DNA from: Bacillus sp. JCM 19034
GTDB taxonomy: Bacteria > Bacillota > Bacilli > Bacillales > Bacillaceae_D
DNA: 64,000 nucleotides
Assembly (NCBI RefSeq): GCF_001310635.1
Contig: NZ_BAXR01000007.1
Span: 62,001-126,000 of the forward strand
Reading direction: 5' to 3'
Shown here: positions 31,543-40,977 of the stretch, one piece after another
How the letters are laid out: every line of letters begins with the position of its first letter
Position numbering within the stretch: position 1 is the first letter of the stretch
Position numbers and translations under genes: made by a program
The notes under the pieces: generated by a model
Seen by the model: the letters and a program-made list of their open reading frames with translations, nothing else
The model's database searches: none
What the model was told of the DNA's origin: nothing

Positions 31543-31606
31543 ATTATAGGGCGTCTCACATATCTGAACACTTACTCTATTGACGAAAAAAGTGTACTGT
31601 ATTGAC
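31543..31606 (-). promoter_or_regulatory. Promoter of ABC/two-component operon with direct repeats
   Basis: On the minus strand a perfect TATAAT (31543-31548) has a poor -35 GTGTTC (31566-31571) at 17 bp. Directly upstream are two identical GTCAATA repeats (31578-31584 and 31600-31606) spaced 22 bp. A weak -35 with direct repeats just upstream is typical for activation by AraC-type proteins such as the YesN-like regulator at 25768-26515. Confidence 0.6.
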
Positions 31607-31640
31607 ATGATCGATTTTACCCGTTGCCTAAAACAAAATA

Positions 31641-31684
31641 AAGCTGTCTCGAAAAGCCTGTAATCAGGCCTCCTTAGACAGCTT
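31641..31684 (-). terminator. Intrinsic terminator after the 1,6-glucosidase gene
   Basis: A 9-bp outer stem AAGCTGTCT/AGACAGCTT encloses an inner GGCCTG/CAGGC hairpin and ends in TTTATTTTG on the minus strand, about 95 bp past the stop. Confidence 0.8.
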
Positions 31685-31779
31685 GAGATACGGATAACTA
31701 GCCTACTAAACGTAAGCCTTCCGTAGTAAACATTTACTTGTAAAAACTCATAAAAGAGAGGCTGAAATCCGTCTTTATT

Positions 31780-33435
31780 TCAAGCGATATACCTCGTTTC
31801 ATACGGTCTAAGCTTTATTCGTGACCCTGCTTCCATTACTTCATAATTATGAAGCAACAGTTCCCGTTCACGATCTTTCCACGAATCAGGTAATTCTAAT
31901 TCAGTCTCACCTTCAAACAAATGACATAATACTAAAATTTTCTCATCCGTCGTTTTCCGAGTATATGCGTAAACGCTTGGATGATCTTTCGCCACTAATT
32001 CGTACGTTCCATAAGTCAATGCTTCAGATTGCTTTCTCAATTCGATCATATTTTTGTAAAAGTGGTAGATTGAGTTTGGGTTCTGTTTTTCATTTTCAAC
32101 ATTGATTTCCTTGTAATTTGGATTCACCTTTAACCAAGGGGTTCCTGTTGTAAAACCGGCATTACTTTCACTACTCCACTGCATTGGCGTTCGTGAATTA
32201 TCACGTCCGTTTTTCCATATAACTTGCATGATCTCTTCATGTGACTTTCCATATTCAAGCTCATTGTGGTATAGATTTTTAATTGCAACATCATTGTAAT
32301 CATCAATAGAATCAAATTGAACATTTGTCATCCCAATTTCTTGTCCTTGATAAATAAAAGGTGTACCTTTCATAAAGAAGTAAAGAGCAGCTAACGACTT
32401 CGCCGATTGGATGCGGTATGCCTTATCATTGCCCCACGTTGAAACCGAACGAGGCTGATCGTGATTTTCTAAGAATAGTGCATTCCAGCCGAGCCCCTCT
32501 AAGCCTTCTTGCCATCTAGTTAACGTCTCCTTTAAAGTCGGTAAATCTAATCCACCTGTCGCACTTTTGCCCCAAAGACTTAAATGCTCAAATTGAAAAA
32601 TCATATTAAAGTAGCCATTTTCTTCGCCGACCCATTGATCTGCCTGATCAACATGGACACCATTTGCCTCTCCAACTGTCATAATGTCATATTTCGCAAA
32701 CGTTTCACGATTCAACTCTTCAAGAAATGACTGAATACCTTCTCGATTCATATGCCCTTCAAAGGAAGGCACGTATTTCTTCATTTCAGGATTCGGCAAA
32801 TCTGGGAAACCTGGTACTTTCTTAATATGCGAAATCGCATCAACTCGGAAACCGTCAATTCCCTTATCAAGCCACCAATTAACCATTTCATATAGTGCAT
32901 GGCGAACTTCTTCGTTTTCCCAATTTAAGTCAGGCTGTTTACGAGAAAAGACATGCATATAATATTCCTTTGTCTTTTCATCATACTCCCATGCTGACCC
33001 TCCAAATATCGATTCCCAATTATTTGGTTCCTTTCCGTCTTTACCAGGGTGCCAAATATAATAATCACGATACGGATTATCTTTTGATGAACGTGATTCA
33101 ATAAACCATGGGTGTTCATCTGATGTATGATTAATAACTAAATCTAAGATTAGCTTCATTCCACGTTCATGGACGGCCTTTAAAAGTTGATCGAAATCAT
33201 CCATCGTCCCGAAATCTTCCATAATATCTTGATAATCACTTATATCATAACCATTATCATCATTAGGAGAACGGTACATTGGACAGATCCAAATAACATC
33301 AATTCCTAACTCCTTTAAATAATCTAATTTCTCGATGATCCCTTTTAGATCGCCAATTCCATCACCATTCGAATCGTTGAAGCTTCTAGGGTAAATTTGA
33401 TAGGCAACTGCTTCTTTCCACCATGTTCTATTCAT
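31780..33435 (-). CDS. malL: Oligo-1,6-glucosidase / alpha-glucosidase, GH13_31
   Basis: 551 residues, the usual length for this subfamily. It has N-terminal WWKEAVAYQIYPRSFNDSNGDGIGDL, the calcium-site-like DSNGDG, conserved region I DLVINHTSDEH, region II GFRVDAISHIKK with the nucleophile Asp, region III TVGEANG with the acid Glu and region IV LENHDQPR. The residues after the nucleophile (Asp-Ala-Ile) fit alpha-1,6 or mixed specificity, but cannot settle alpha-1,4 versus alpha-1,6. It has no signal peptide and acts in the cytoplasm on imported isomalto- or malto-oligosaccharides. It follows the surface amylase gene and precedes the ABC operon on the same strand, with a palindromic operator upstream. 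Confidence 0.92.
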   Translation of the reverse strand: MNRTWWKEAVAYQIYPRSFNDSNGDGIGDLKGIIEKLDYLKELGIDVIWICPMYRSPNDDNGYDISDYQDIMEDFGTMDDFDQLLKAVHERGMKLILDLVINHTSDEHPWFIESRSSKDNPYRDYYIWHPGKDGKEPNNWESIFGGSAWEYDEKTKEYYMHVFSRKQPDLNWENEEVRHALYEMVNWWLDKGIDGFRVDAISHIKKVPGFPDLPNPEMKKYVPSFEGHMNREGIQSFLEELNRETFAKYDIMTVGEANGVHVDQADQWVGEENGYFNMIFQFEHLSLWGKSATGGLDLPTLKETLTRWQEGLEGLGWNALFLENHDQPRSVSTWGNDKAYRIQSAKSLAALYFFMKGTPFIYQGQEIGMTNVQFDSIDDYNDVAIKNLYHNELEYGKSHEEIMQVIWKNGRDNSRTPMQWSSESNAGFTTGTPWLKVNPNYKEINVENEKQNPNSIYHFYKNMIELRKQSEALTYGTYELVAKDHPSVYAYTRKTTDEKILVLCHLFEGETELELPDSWKDRERELLLHNYEVMEAGSRIKLRPYETRYIA

Positions 33436-33578
33436 AAGACATCCCCCTCTAAAACGTTAGCGGCAATTTTTCCTACAGCTTAGCGAATACGCTTACAGAT
33501 AAAGCCAGTAAAAAGCTCACCTTAAAAAACGCCTCACGTTTTCCTTATGTCTTATAAAATAGCACATTTGATCGAATA

Positions 33579-33606
33579 GTGCAATCGATTGCACTTAATG
33601 TGCAAT
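33579..33606 (-). promoter_or_regulatory. Palindromic LacI-type operator upstream of malL
   Basis: GTGCAATCGATTGCAC (33579-33594) is a perfect 16-bp palindrome, followed after five bases by another GTGCAAT half site (33600-33606). The core GCAATCGATTGC matches the sites at the maltodextrin promoters near 48850 and 49018, so one MalR-like LacI protein probably controls all three. Confidence 0.7.
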
Positions 33607-33685
33607 TATTTTAGTTTCTCACTTAAACGTTTTAACGATTACATTGATCTGAGCCTAACTCCTCCGAAATGATCTACATTTTATA

Positions 33686-33718
33686 AACGTCCAAGGGCTC
33701 CGTAACCTCTTGGACGTT
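33686..33718 (-). terminator. Intrinsic terminator after the surface amylase gene
   Basis: AACGTCCAAG pairs perfectly with CTTGGACGTT around a 13-nt loop; the minus strand continues TATAAAATG, a weak tail. It is 20 bp past the stop. Confidence 0.7.
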
Positions 33719-33737
33719 CACTCCATTTACGCCTTCG

Positions 33738-36700
33738 TCATTCTTTTTTCATTCCCATGATCGTAATACCTATTGCTACTAGAAACATACCCACTAAAAG
33801 CCATTGATATACATTTGTCGCGGTAATAGGTAGCACTTCGCCTTCATCCGTCTCTCCTATGACCTCTAGATGCGTTTCATCTGTTTCTTTTACAGGGCTT
33901 GTTGTTGGTTGATCTTTAATTTTATCTTTATCAACGTCATTATTATTATTTACAGGAGGTGTTCGCTTTTCTTGATCCCCTTCTGGTTTAGGTTGTCCTG
34001 GCGTAGGCTGTTTTGGCTGATCAATCTCTTGATCAAATTGTGCCAAAATGACCGTTCCCCCATCAGCCATACTCGGTAGATCTACGGTTACTTGGCCATT
34101 TTCAACCTCAATAACAGCCCCAGAGTATAGATCAACAGCCTTTTCCGTAAATGGCGTCGCAAATGTTACCTCACTTACTTCCTCATTCGTATTTAAACCA
34201 ATGACAACTGAGTCCCCTTCAAAGGAACGCTCGAAAACGAGATATCCTTCTTCGTCACTACCAGCTACCATCGAACGGTGTCCTTTAGAAAATAGCTGTG
34301 AATATCTGCACGGATATTTAATAACGTTTGATAGTGTTCAAGTATCTCATTATCCTCTACTAACTCCCAATCAAAATTATAGCGATTTTCATAATAAGGG
34401 TAATTATCTGGTCCTGATAACCCAATCTCTTCCCCGTAATAAATGACAGGCTGTCCCTTTGCAGTCATTTGCAAGGCAGCAGCAAGCTTCAGCTTTCCTT
34501 CATCATCATCAACAGAATATAAAAATCCTGCCTCATCATGACTACCAAGAAATTGCCCTAACGTTGCTCCATTAGAAATGGCACGATTTCGTTGTTCTAA
34601 ATTAGCTTGAACACGTTCAATTTCACCTTCGACAAAATCAAAAGCTTGATATTTAAAAATCAAAATCTAGCAACGAATCCATCATCCCTGATTGTAGATA
34701 ACCATGATCATCATGTGGACCCGCCCCCCATGACTCCCCAATCATCTTAAATTCAGGCATCGCTCTCGTTAATTCATTTTTAAATGCCATCCAAGTTGTA
34801 TCTTCAACATGCTTTACAGTATCTACACGGAAATAATCTATTGTATTTCCTTTTTCTGTCCGAGATTTTTCAATCCAATCTACTTGCCATTGAATGATTT
34901 GTGCACGCACTTCTGGAACTTCCGTTAAAAAGTCAGGTAAGCCTGCTAGCTCACCTTGAACAGTATCTGTCCCACCATCACGGAGCATTCCTGCAAAACG
35001 GTTGCGATCTACATTTGTTGGAAAATGTGGAATTGTTTCTTCAAGATGGGCATCGTCTGGCTTCAATCCATACCCCGTATGATTAAGTACAACGTCCACC
35101 ATAATCTTCATTCCACGCTCATGTGCTTCATCGATTAATTCATGGAAATCTTCCATCGTCCCAAAGTGTGGGTTTAATTCCTCAAAGTTGCTCGCCCAAT
35201 AGCCATGATACGCATAGTAAGGTGTATCCGTATGTTCATGACGTACGTCGTAACGGATATTTTCCACGATCGGATTTATCCATATCGTATTAATGCCTAG
35301 TTCGTCTAAATAATCTAGCTTATCCGTAATTCCTTTAAAATCGCCACCTTGATACGTTCCTGGTTTCCCTCTATCATAACCGATTCCATATGGATCATTA
35401 TTCGCTGAATCACCATCAAAAAAGCGATCTGTTAGCATAAAGTAAATTCTTGCTTCATCCCAATCAAAATCAGCATCACCGACAAACTGTCTTGTCTTCA
35501 CTTCAACCTCTGCCTCACCATAATGAGCATTGCCAAATTGATCAATAGCTGTTAACGGTAGCGCTTTCAAGCCAGCAGTAGATGAATGATCGACAGCTAT
35601 CGTGATTTCCTCTAATTCGAGATCAATTAGCATTTTTTCCGGTCCACCTACTTCACGTAAATCAACGTATAGTTCACGTAACGATAACTCTTCGTCCTTT
35701 TCAATATGAACACTAAGAACGGCATTTTCGTTATAATTAATCGCTTTCGGGTAAACTTCTCCAGTTAACTCGACTTCTGAAGGTACATACACTACGACCG
35801 ATTTGCCGTCAACCGTATTATATGGATCTGTCACCTCATACTCTTGTCCACCAATTGTGACAAAAAATGTATACTCATGTGAACCATGTAAGATCCTTCG
35901 TATTCAAAAGTGAAACGCTCGTTAGCCTCTTCATATGACATTTTATAACGTTCACCGAATATCGCTAGTTCAACCTGTTCAATCGTATCCATTTGATCTG
36001 TCAAATACAAGTCAGGATCACGGTAATAAAACGTTACATCGCCATTTGCTACGATAGGGCCCGTCACCTCAGGAACTGTATGAAATTCTACTTCACCACT
36101 TTTAACAAAAACCTTCGTAATAGGGTCAATTTGATTTACTTGAATAAAACGATCAGGGTCAACATCCTTTTGGGCTGTATCCCAATCCTCCGAATCTCTT
36201 AAAATAAATCCAACCCGATCAGTTGTGGCACTTACCTCAATGTTCGCTACCGCTAATTCCCCAAACCAATCGGTAAAATTAATTTGATCGTCCTGCTTTC
36301 CAGTTCCCCACACCCAAAGATTCCAGCCATCATATTTTCGATCTTTACGGTCATAAACGAAACGAATATACCGCTCAACAGGCGTTGTTTGAGTCAATGC
36401 TGCAATCGCCTCTTCTTCACTATTGTAAATGTTTGGATCTCCTTCAATGAGCCACGCCTCAACTTCAGACGCCCCGTCTGGTATGGAAATAACTCGATTG
36501 ACATCTTGAGCTTCCCAGTTCCCTTTGCGCGGGATTACCTCGATTTCATTTTCAGGGAAGGCAAACGTCCCCGTAGCAAAATGATATTCATCTCCTAACG
36601 TTTCGACAAACGAATATGCATTCGGGTCATATCCACTATTATAAATCCATAAATCGTTCCAACCTGACAATTCATTATTTATGCGATGGTAATGAATCGT

Positions 36701-37324
36701 ATAAGAATATAGTTGATCGATGATTTCGATCTCTTTCGTTGCATTGGATCCCTCAAATTCTGCCACAAGTGTCACGATAGAACCGACTTCCGCTTCTTCA
36801 GTGATACGTAATGTTGAACCTTGAAGCTCAATACCAGCAACAAACTCAGCTAAAGACCAATTTACCCCATCTGGTTCAGTGATTTCTCCATTAGTCGATA
36901 CATTCGTAACGATTAGAGACTGATCACTCCCGATTGTTAATTGAGCTGGGATCTGCTCTAGGTTTAGCCCAGGAACGACGAAGACGCTATTTCCATTGCG
37001 TTGTTCCTCATTTATCGGGTCGACAATCCACTCATCGTCATTGACAATATATTTATATTCATATACTTCAGGTATTAACGATTCTGTCTTCGCTAGCCAT
37101 CCCCCATTGCCAAGTGGCTCCATTTCGATGGCATGTTCTTGCCATTCAGTGAAACTACCAGCTACTCGCACTCGTTCTGCATGATTTGCTTCCAAGTAAA
37201 ATTCCACCGTTCGGTCATCATGGATAACCGGACTTTCACTTTGTGCTGACATAGGGATATAGCCTGTAAACATACTAAACAGAAGCACAAAGGTAAGAAA
37301 TACTGACATCATTTTTCTTTTCAC
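33738..37324 (-). CDS. Cell-wall-anchored GH13 amylase/pullulanase (three frameshifts as given)
   Basis: Rejoined length is 1195 residues. In order: signal peptide (1-28); a CBM48-like E-set domain (VRVAGSFTEWQEHAIEME); two CBM41-like starch-binding modules (IHYHRINNELSGWNDLWIY near 215; FVYDRKDRKYDGWNLWVWG near 320); an N-terminal domain; the GH13 barrel with VVLNHTGYG, YFRVDTVKHV (Asp), KMIGESWGAG (Glu) and LGSHDEAGF (Asp); a C-terminal beta domain; a Pro/Lys/Asp-rich spacer; and a sorting signal LPITAT, hydrophobic helix and KKE tail. Breaks: near 35877 (one G missing), 34657 (one T surplus) and 34274 (one G missing). It would degrade starch or pullulan on the cell surface. A GTG start follows AGGAGG. 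Confidence 0.88.
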
Positions 37325-37346
37325 CTTTTGATCATCCTCCTTTTTG

Positions 37347-37435
37347 TGGAAACGTTTGCACGGAGAACTAAAAAAAATCCAGCAATTTACTGAGATATTA
37401 GTACCTCTTCAAATTAATTTATGCAAACGTTTTCC
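37347..37435 (-). promoter_or_regulatory. Two cre/LacI-type operators upstream of surface amylase
   Basis: TGGAAACGTTTGCA (37347-37360) and TGCAAACGTTTTCC (37422-37435) are near-palindromes with CG centres 75 bp apart, about seven helical turns. The first almost abuts the ribosome site, the second lies upstream, so repression by looping or a road-block is possible. Both fit the CcpA cre consensus and resemble the GCAAACG sites at the maltodextrin promoters. Confidence 0.65.
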
Positions 37436-37520
37436 TCTTAATAAAACGATACTATGAAACTATTTCTTTTTCAACTATAATTTTCTAAAAAGGTAGCAAA
37501 AAGAGGGTGGAAAAGAGGGA

Positions 37521-37556
37521 AAAATCCGAATAACCGTTAGATTTTGGTATTCGGAT
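37521..37556 (-). terminator. Intrinsic terminator of the deoxysugar operon
   Basis: ATCCGAATACC pairs with GGTTATTCGGAT (one bulge) and ends in a T run on the minus strand, 16 bp past the lactonase stop. Confidence 0.85.
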
Positions 37557-37571
37557 CTTCCTCTCTATTAT

Positions 37572-38402
37572 TTACAATTTATAGAAAACCTTTGCGTTAT
37601 ACCCAAAAAGTAACTTCTCATCCTCATCTAGTAACGAGTTAGATAAAGCATTATTGAGAATATTCACAACATCATCATACGTTCCTGCTAAATGGCAAAC
37701 CGGCCAGTCACTTCCAAACATAACACGATTTACTCCAAACGTATTCATGATAAAATCAATATAAGGTACAAATTCATGCGTTTGCCAGCTATGATAATCA
37801 GCTTCGGTTATCATCCCAGAAAGCTTACAATACATCTGCTCAAATGAAGCTAGCTTGTTCATACTCCTTTTCCAATTGTCCATTTCGCCAGATGCAATGT
37901 TTGGTTTGCCAATGTGATCTATCACTCCTCTTAAATGAGGGATTTTCTCGAGCAAACGAACTAACACTTCAAGCTGCTCGTGCTCTACTAACAAGTCAAT
38001 TGGTACATCACAATCGGCAAAGTATGTTAAAGCTTTGATGTATTGTTCACTTAAGATAGTGGATGCATCCTCCATTTCTTGAATCATAACACGAAAGCCA
38101 ACAAACTTCGGATGTTTACAAAACTTTTCATACTGCTCTTTATAGTTGTCATTTTCAAGATTAAGCCAACCAACTACACCAATGATCGTGTCTACGTTTT
38201 CACTTAATTGTAGCATAAACTCTGTCTCCTCTAACGTAGGAGCTGCTTGGACTACAATCGTATAATCTATATTATGCTTTTTCAATATTGGTTCTAAATC
38301 AGCTGGGAGGAAATCCCGGTAAAGTGCACTCATGTCCGGCGTAATCCAGTCATAATCGCCACGATCAACCTGCCAATAATGCTGGTGAGCATCGATTCTC
38401 AT
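37572..38402 (-). CDS. Amidohydrolase-family sugar lactonase (L-fuconolactonase-like)
   Basis: 276 residues of the amidohydrolase 2 superfamily, COG3618 type. The N-terminal RIDAHQHYW metal-binding motif, IDHIGKPNI near residue 175 and FGSDWPVCHL with the conserved Asp near 242 are all present. Members open L-fucono-1,4(5)-lactone, L-rhamnono-lactone or related aldonolactones to the acid. It is the last gene of a six-gene operon whose other members form a complete deoxyhexose oxidation route, so this is the lactonase step. No signal peptide; cytoplasmic. Confidence 0.88.
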   Translation of the reverse strand: MRIDAHQHYWQVDRGDYDWITPDMSALYRDFLPADLEPILKKHNIDYTIVVQAAPTLEETEFMLQLSENVDTIIGVVGWLNLENDNYKEQYEKFCKHPKFVGFRVMIQEMEDASTILSEQYIKALTYFADCDVPIDLLVEHEQLEVLVRLLEKIPHLRGVIDHIGKPNIASGEMDNWKRSMNKLASFEQMYCKLSGMITEADYHSWQTHEFVPYIDFIMNTFGVNRVMFGSDWPVCHLAGTYDDVVNILNNALSNSLLDEDEKLLFGYNAKVFYKL

Positions 38403-38476
38403 TTAAATCCCTCTCCCCTCATATCTTTAAACGAAAAGCTTGGTCAGTACGACTAACCAAGCTTGACTGTTCTTCA

Positions 38477-39361
38477 TTATTTTTCTTCTACAAATTGATT
38501 CGTAAGTGTTCCTAAGTTTTCAATTTCAACTGTTACAACATCTCCAGGTTGAATATAAACTTGTTTTTCTTTCGGGTAACCTAGTACTACTCCTTCTGGT
38601 GTTCCCGTCAAAATAATGTCCCCTGGTGTTAATGTCATATGTTGAGAAATATAGCTGACGATTTCATCAACATAAAAAATCATATCAGACGTATTCGAAT
38701 CCTGCCTTACCTCTCCATTAACAATGGTTTTGACAGCTAAATTGTTTGGGTTTTCAATTTCATCAGCAGTCACCAAATACGGTCCAATTGGGCTGAAATC
38801 GTCACACGTCTTACCTAGTAGCCATTGTTGAGTTCTTAATTGTAGGTCTCTAGCAGACAAATCATTCGCTGTGCAATAGCCAAATACGTAATCTAGAGCA
38901 TCGTCTTTTTTAACGTATTTAGCTTCCTTCCCAATAACAACGCCTAATTCCACTTCGTAATCGAGCTTTTCCGTTACTTTAGGAATCGCTATTTTCTTTT
39001 GATGCCCTGTTAACGTATTATTAAATTTATTAAATAAAATCGGTACTTCCGGATATGGGGCATTCGTTTCATCGGCATGTTTTCGATAATTTAATCCGAC
39101 ACAAATGATTTTATTTGGTTCTGTTACACAAGGACCCCATTCTATCTTATTTTCACTTAACAAAGCAGGATTTGATAAACGATTTATGTAAGTTTCAATT
39201 GCTAAAATCGCTTCACTCCCCTTATTTATCACTTCCATCATGCTAGTAGGAACGTCTTCGTTTGGCTGCTGTTTTAATGCCGCTTCAAGATCGAGAATTC
39301 CCCCTTCTAATTTAACACCTAAAGCTAGATGATCGTCCTTCATAAAAGTTACTAGTTTCAT
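38477..39361 (-). CDS. Fumarylacetoacetate hydrolase-family enzyme (diketo-deoxyfuconate hydrolase-like)
   Basis: 294 residues. The FAH fold is shown by CVGLNYRKHADETN, KLDYEVELGVVIGKEAK with the metal-binding Glu pair, CTANDLSARDLQ and LTPGDIILTGTPEGV. In the non-phosphorylative L-fucose route an enzyme of this family cleaves 2,4-diketo-3-deoxy-L-fuconate to pyruvate and lactate, which is the step missing from the rest of this operon. Other family members cleave different beta-diketo acids, so the substrate is inferred from context. Confidence 0.87.
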   Translation of the reverse strand: MKLVTFMKDDHLALGVKLEGGILDLEAALKQQPNEDVPTSMMEVINKGSEAILAIETYINRLSNPALLSENKIEWGPCVTEPNKIICVGLNYRKHADETNAPYPEVPILFNKFNNTLTGHQKKIAIPKVTEKLDYEVELGVVIGKEAKYVKKDDALDYVFGYCTANDLSARDLQLRTQQWLLGKTCDDFSPIGPYLVTADEIENPNNLAVKTIVNGEVRQDSNTSDMIFYVDEIVSYISQHMTLTPGDIILTGTPEGVVLGYPKEKQVYIQPGDVVTVEIENLGTLTNQFVEEK

Positions 39362-39386
39362 TGTTTCTTCCTCCTAATAGTAAATT

Positions 39387-40160
39387 TTAAGCATCTTTCC
39401 CGAACACGACTCCACCATCAATATATAGCGGTGATCCCATCATGAATTTAGATTCATCCGACGCGAGAAAGAGTGCTGCATACGCTACATCCTCCGGTTT
39501 TCCTAGTTCTCCACTTAATTGACGTGTTTTAATCTTATTAATTGCTTCCTTTGGATCATCGTACGATGTTTTCAAATAATTCTCAACAAAGGGGGTAAAT
39601 ATTGTTCCCGGTAAAATGGCATTAACTCGGATGTTATATGCAGCATAATCAACTTGCATTGACTTCGTTAAAGCCAAAATGGCCCCCTTTGTCGTCGAAT
39701 ATGATGCACGACTTGCAAGACCTATTTCAGCAATACAAGATGACATGTTAATAATCGAACCACGTTTTTGCTCCATCATATGTGGCAACACATATTTACT
39801 TGGAAGCATAACACCGTTTATGTTTACATTGATTGTCTTATTCCATGCATCTATGTCCATTTCATGGAGCTTCCCGACACCACTAATCCCAGCATTATTA
39901 AACAAAACATCAATTCTAGCATATTTTCCAATGGCCTCTAATACCATTGATTTAACTGAATCTTCATCCGTCACATCAGCTTGAATAAAATGTGCAGCAC
40001 CATTTAGAGAACGAATTTCTTCTACCGTTTGCATACCGTTTTCAACATGTAAATCATTGACAATCACTGTTCCGCCTTCTTTTGCAAATAATAGTGCGGT
40101 ACTTTTTCCTATACCCGAGCCTGCACCGGTAATTAATATCACTTTCTCCTTTAATCTCAT
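39387..40160 (-). CDS. SDR dehydrogenase (probable 2-keto-3-deoxy-fuconate dehydrogenase)
   Basis: 257 residues, classical short-chain dehydrogenase: TGAGSGIGKS cofactor loop near residue 12, NNAG near 88, catalytic Ser (NMSSCIAEIG) and YSTTK near 152. Asp at the end of beta-2 (VNDLHVENG) favours NAD over NADP. It begins one base after the stop of the other SDR gene. In the deoxyhexose route one SDR oxidises the sugar and another the 2-keto-3-deoxy acid; I assign this one to the second step because it adjoins the FAH gene, but the two could be exchanged. Confidence 0.85.
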   Translation of the reverse strand: MRLKEKVILITGAGSGIGKSTALLFAKEGGTVIVNDLHVENGMQTVEEIRSLNGAAHFIQADVTDEDSVKSMVLEAIGKYARIDVLFNNAGISGVGKLHEMDIDAWNKTINVNINGVMLPSKYVLPHMMEQKRGSIINMSSCIAEIGLASRASYSTTKGAILALTKSMQVDYAAYNIRVNAILPGTIFTPFVENYLKTSYDDPKEAINKIKTRQLSGELGKPEDVAYAALFLASDESKFMMGSPLYIDGGVVFGKDA

Positions 40161-40961
40161 CTACTCACTCCTTTCTAGATGATCTTCTGGTTGAGCTGCT
40201 TTTACAGTTAATCCTCCATCAACCATAAGCAAATGACCGTTTATTTGCTCTGCTTCATCCGATGCGAGAAAAACAACAGAATCACCAATTTGCTTAGCAG
40301 TTCCTAACCTCTTCATCGGATTTGCTTCCTCTTCTTTCTTCCGAATTTGCGGATCCGCTAAAAAATCGGTACACATGTCTGTATCAACAGTACTTGGCCC
40401 TACAGCGTTAACATTTATATTGTAAGGTCCTAACTCAATGGCCATTCCTTTTGTTAACATATGTCCAGCTGCTTTTGAAGATTGATAATGTGGAATAACT
40501 GGACTCGTAACCATTAAACTAGCTGTCGATAATATGTTTATAATTTTGCCGTACCGTTTTGGGATCATTTTCTTAGCAACTAGCTGCGATGCGAGAAAAA
40601 TCGATTTTACGTTTGTATTGTACGTTCGATCCCACGTTTCCTCCGTCACTTTCATAAACGGTTCAAACGGTGCAATTCCAGCATTATTAACTAAAATTTC
40701 AACCTCTCCTAATTCTCTCTCAACTTTATCCATCATTTGCTCTACTTCTACTTTTTTACCAACATCAGCTTTTACAACGACTGCTTTTCTACCGAGTTGT
40801 TCAACTTCTCGTTTGACTTCCTCTGCACTTTTTTGCGAACGGTCTGAATGGTAGTTAATGGCGACATTAGCACCTTCTTCTGCTAGTCTTAACACAATCG
40901 CTTTTCCTATCCCACGACTACCACCAGTCACTAATGCTGTTCTATTTAATAGGCGACTCAT
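40161..40961 (-). CDS. SDR dehydrogenase (probable L-fucose-type sugar dehydrogenase)
   Basis: 266 residues from the ATG at 40961, which has a GGGGAGGAGAG ribosome site; upstream in-frame codons are not used. Classical SDR motifs: TGGSRGIGKA, NNAG near residue 93 and YQSSK near 160. It resembles FabG-like proteins that include L-fucose dehydrogenase. The residues after beta-2 (NYHSDRSQKS) would allow NADP. The likely role is oxidation of the free sugar to the lactone. Its closeness to fabG means a general carbonyl reductase remains possible. Confidence 0.82.
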   Translation of the reverse strand: MSRLLNRTALVTGGSRGIGKAIVLRLAEEGANVAINYHSDRSQKSAEEVKREVEQLGRKAVVVKADVGKKVEVEQMMDKVERELGEVEILVNNAGIAPFEPFMKVTEETWDRTYNTNVKSIFLASQLVAKKMIPKRYGKIINILSTASLMVTSPVIPHYQSSKAAGHMLTKGMAIELGPYNINVNAVGPSTVDTDMCTDFLADPQIRKKEEEANPMKRLGTAKQIGDSVVFLASDEAEQINGHLLMVDGGLTVKAAQPEDHLERSE

Positions 40962-40977
40962 ACACTCTCTCCTCCCC

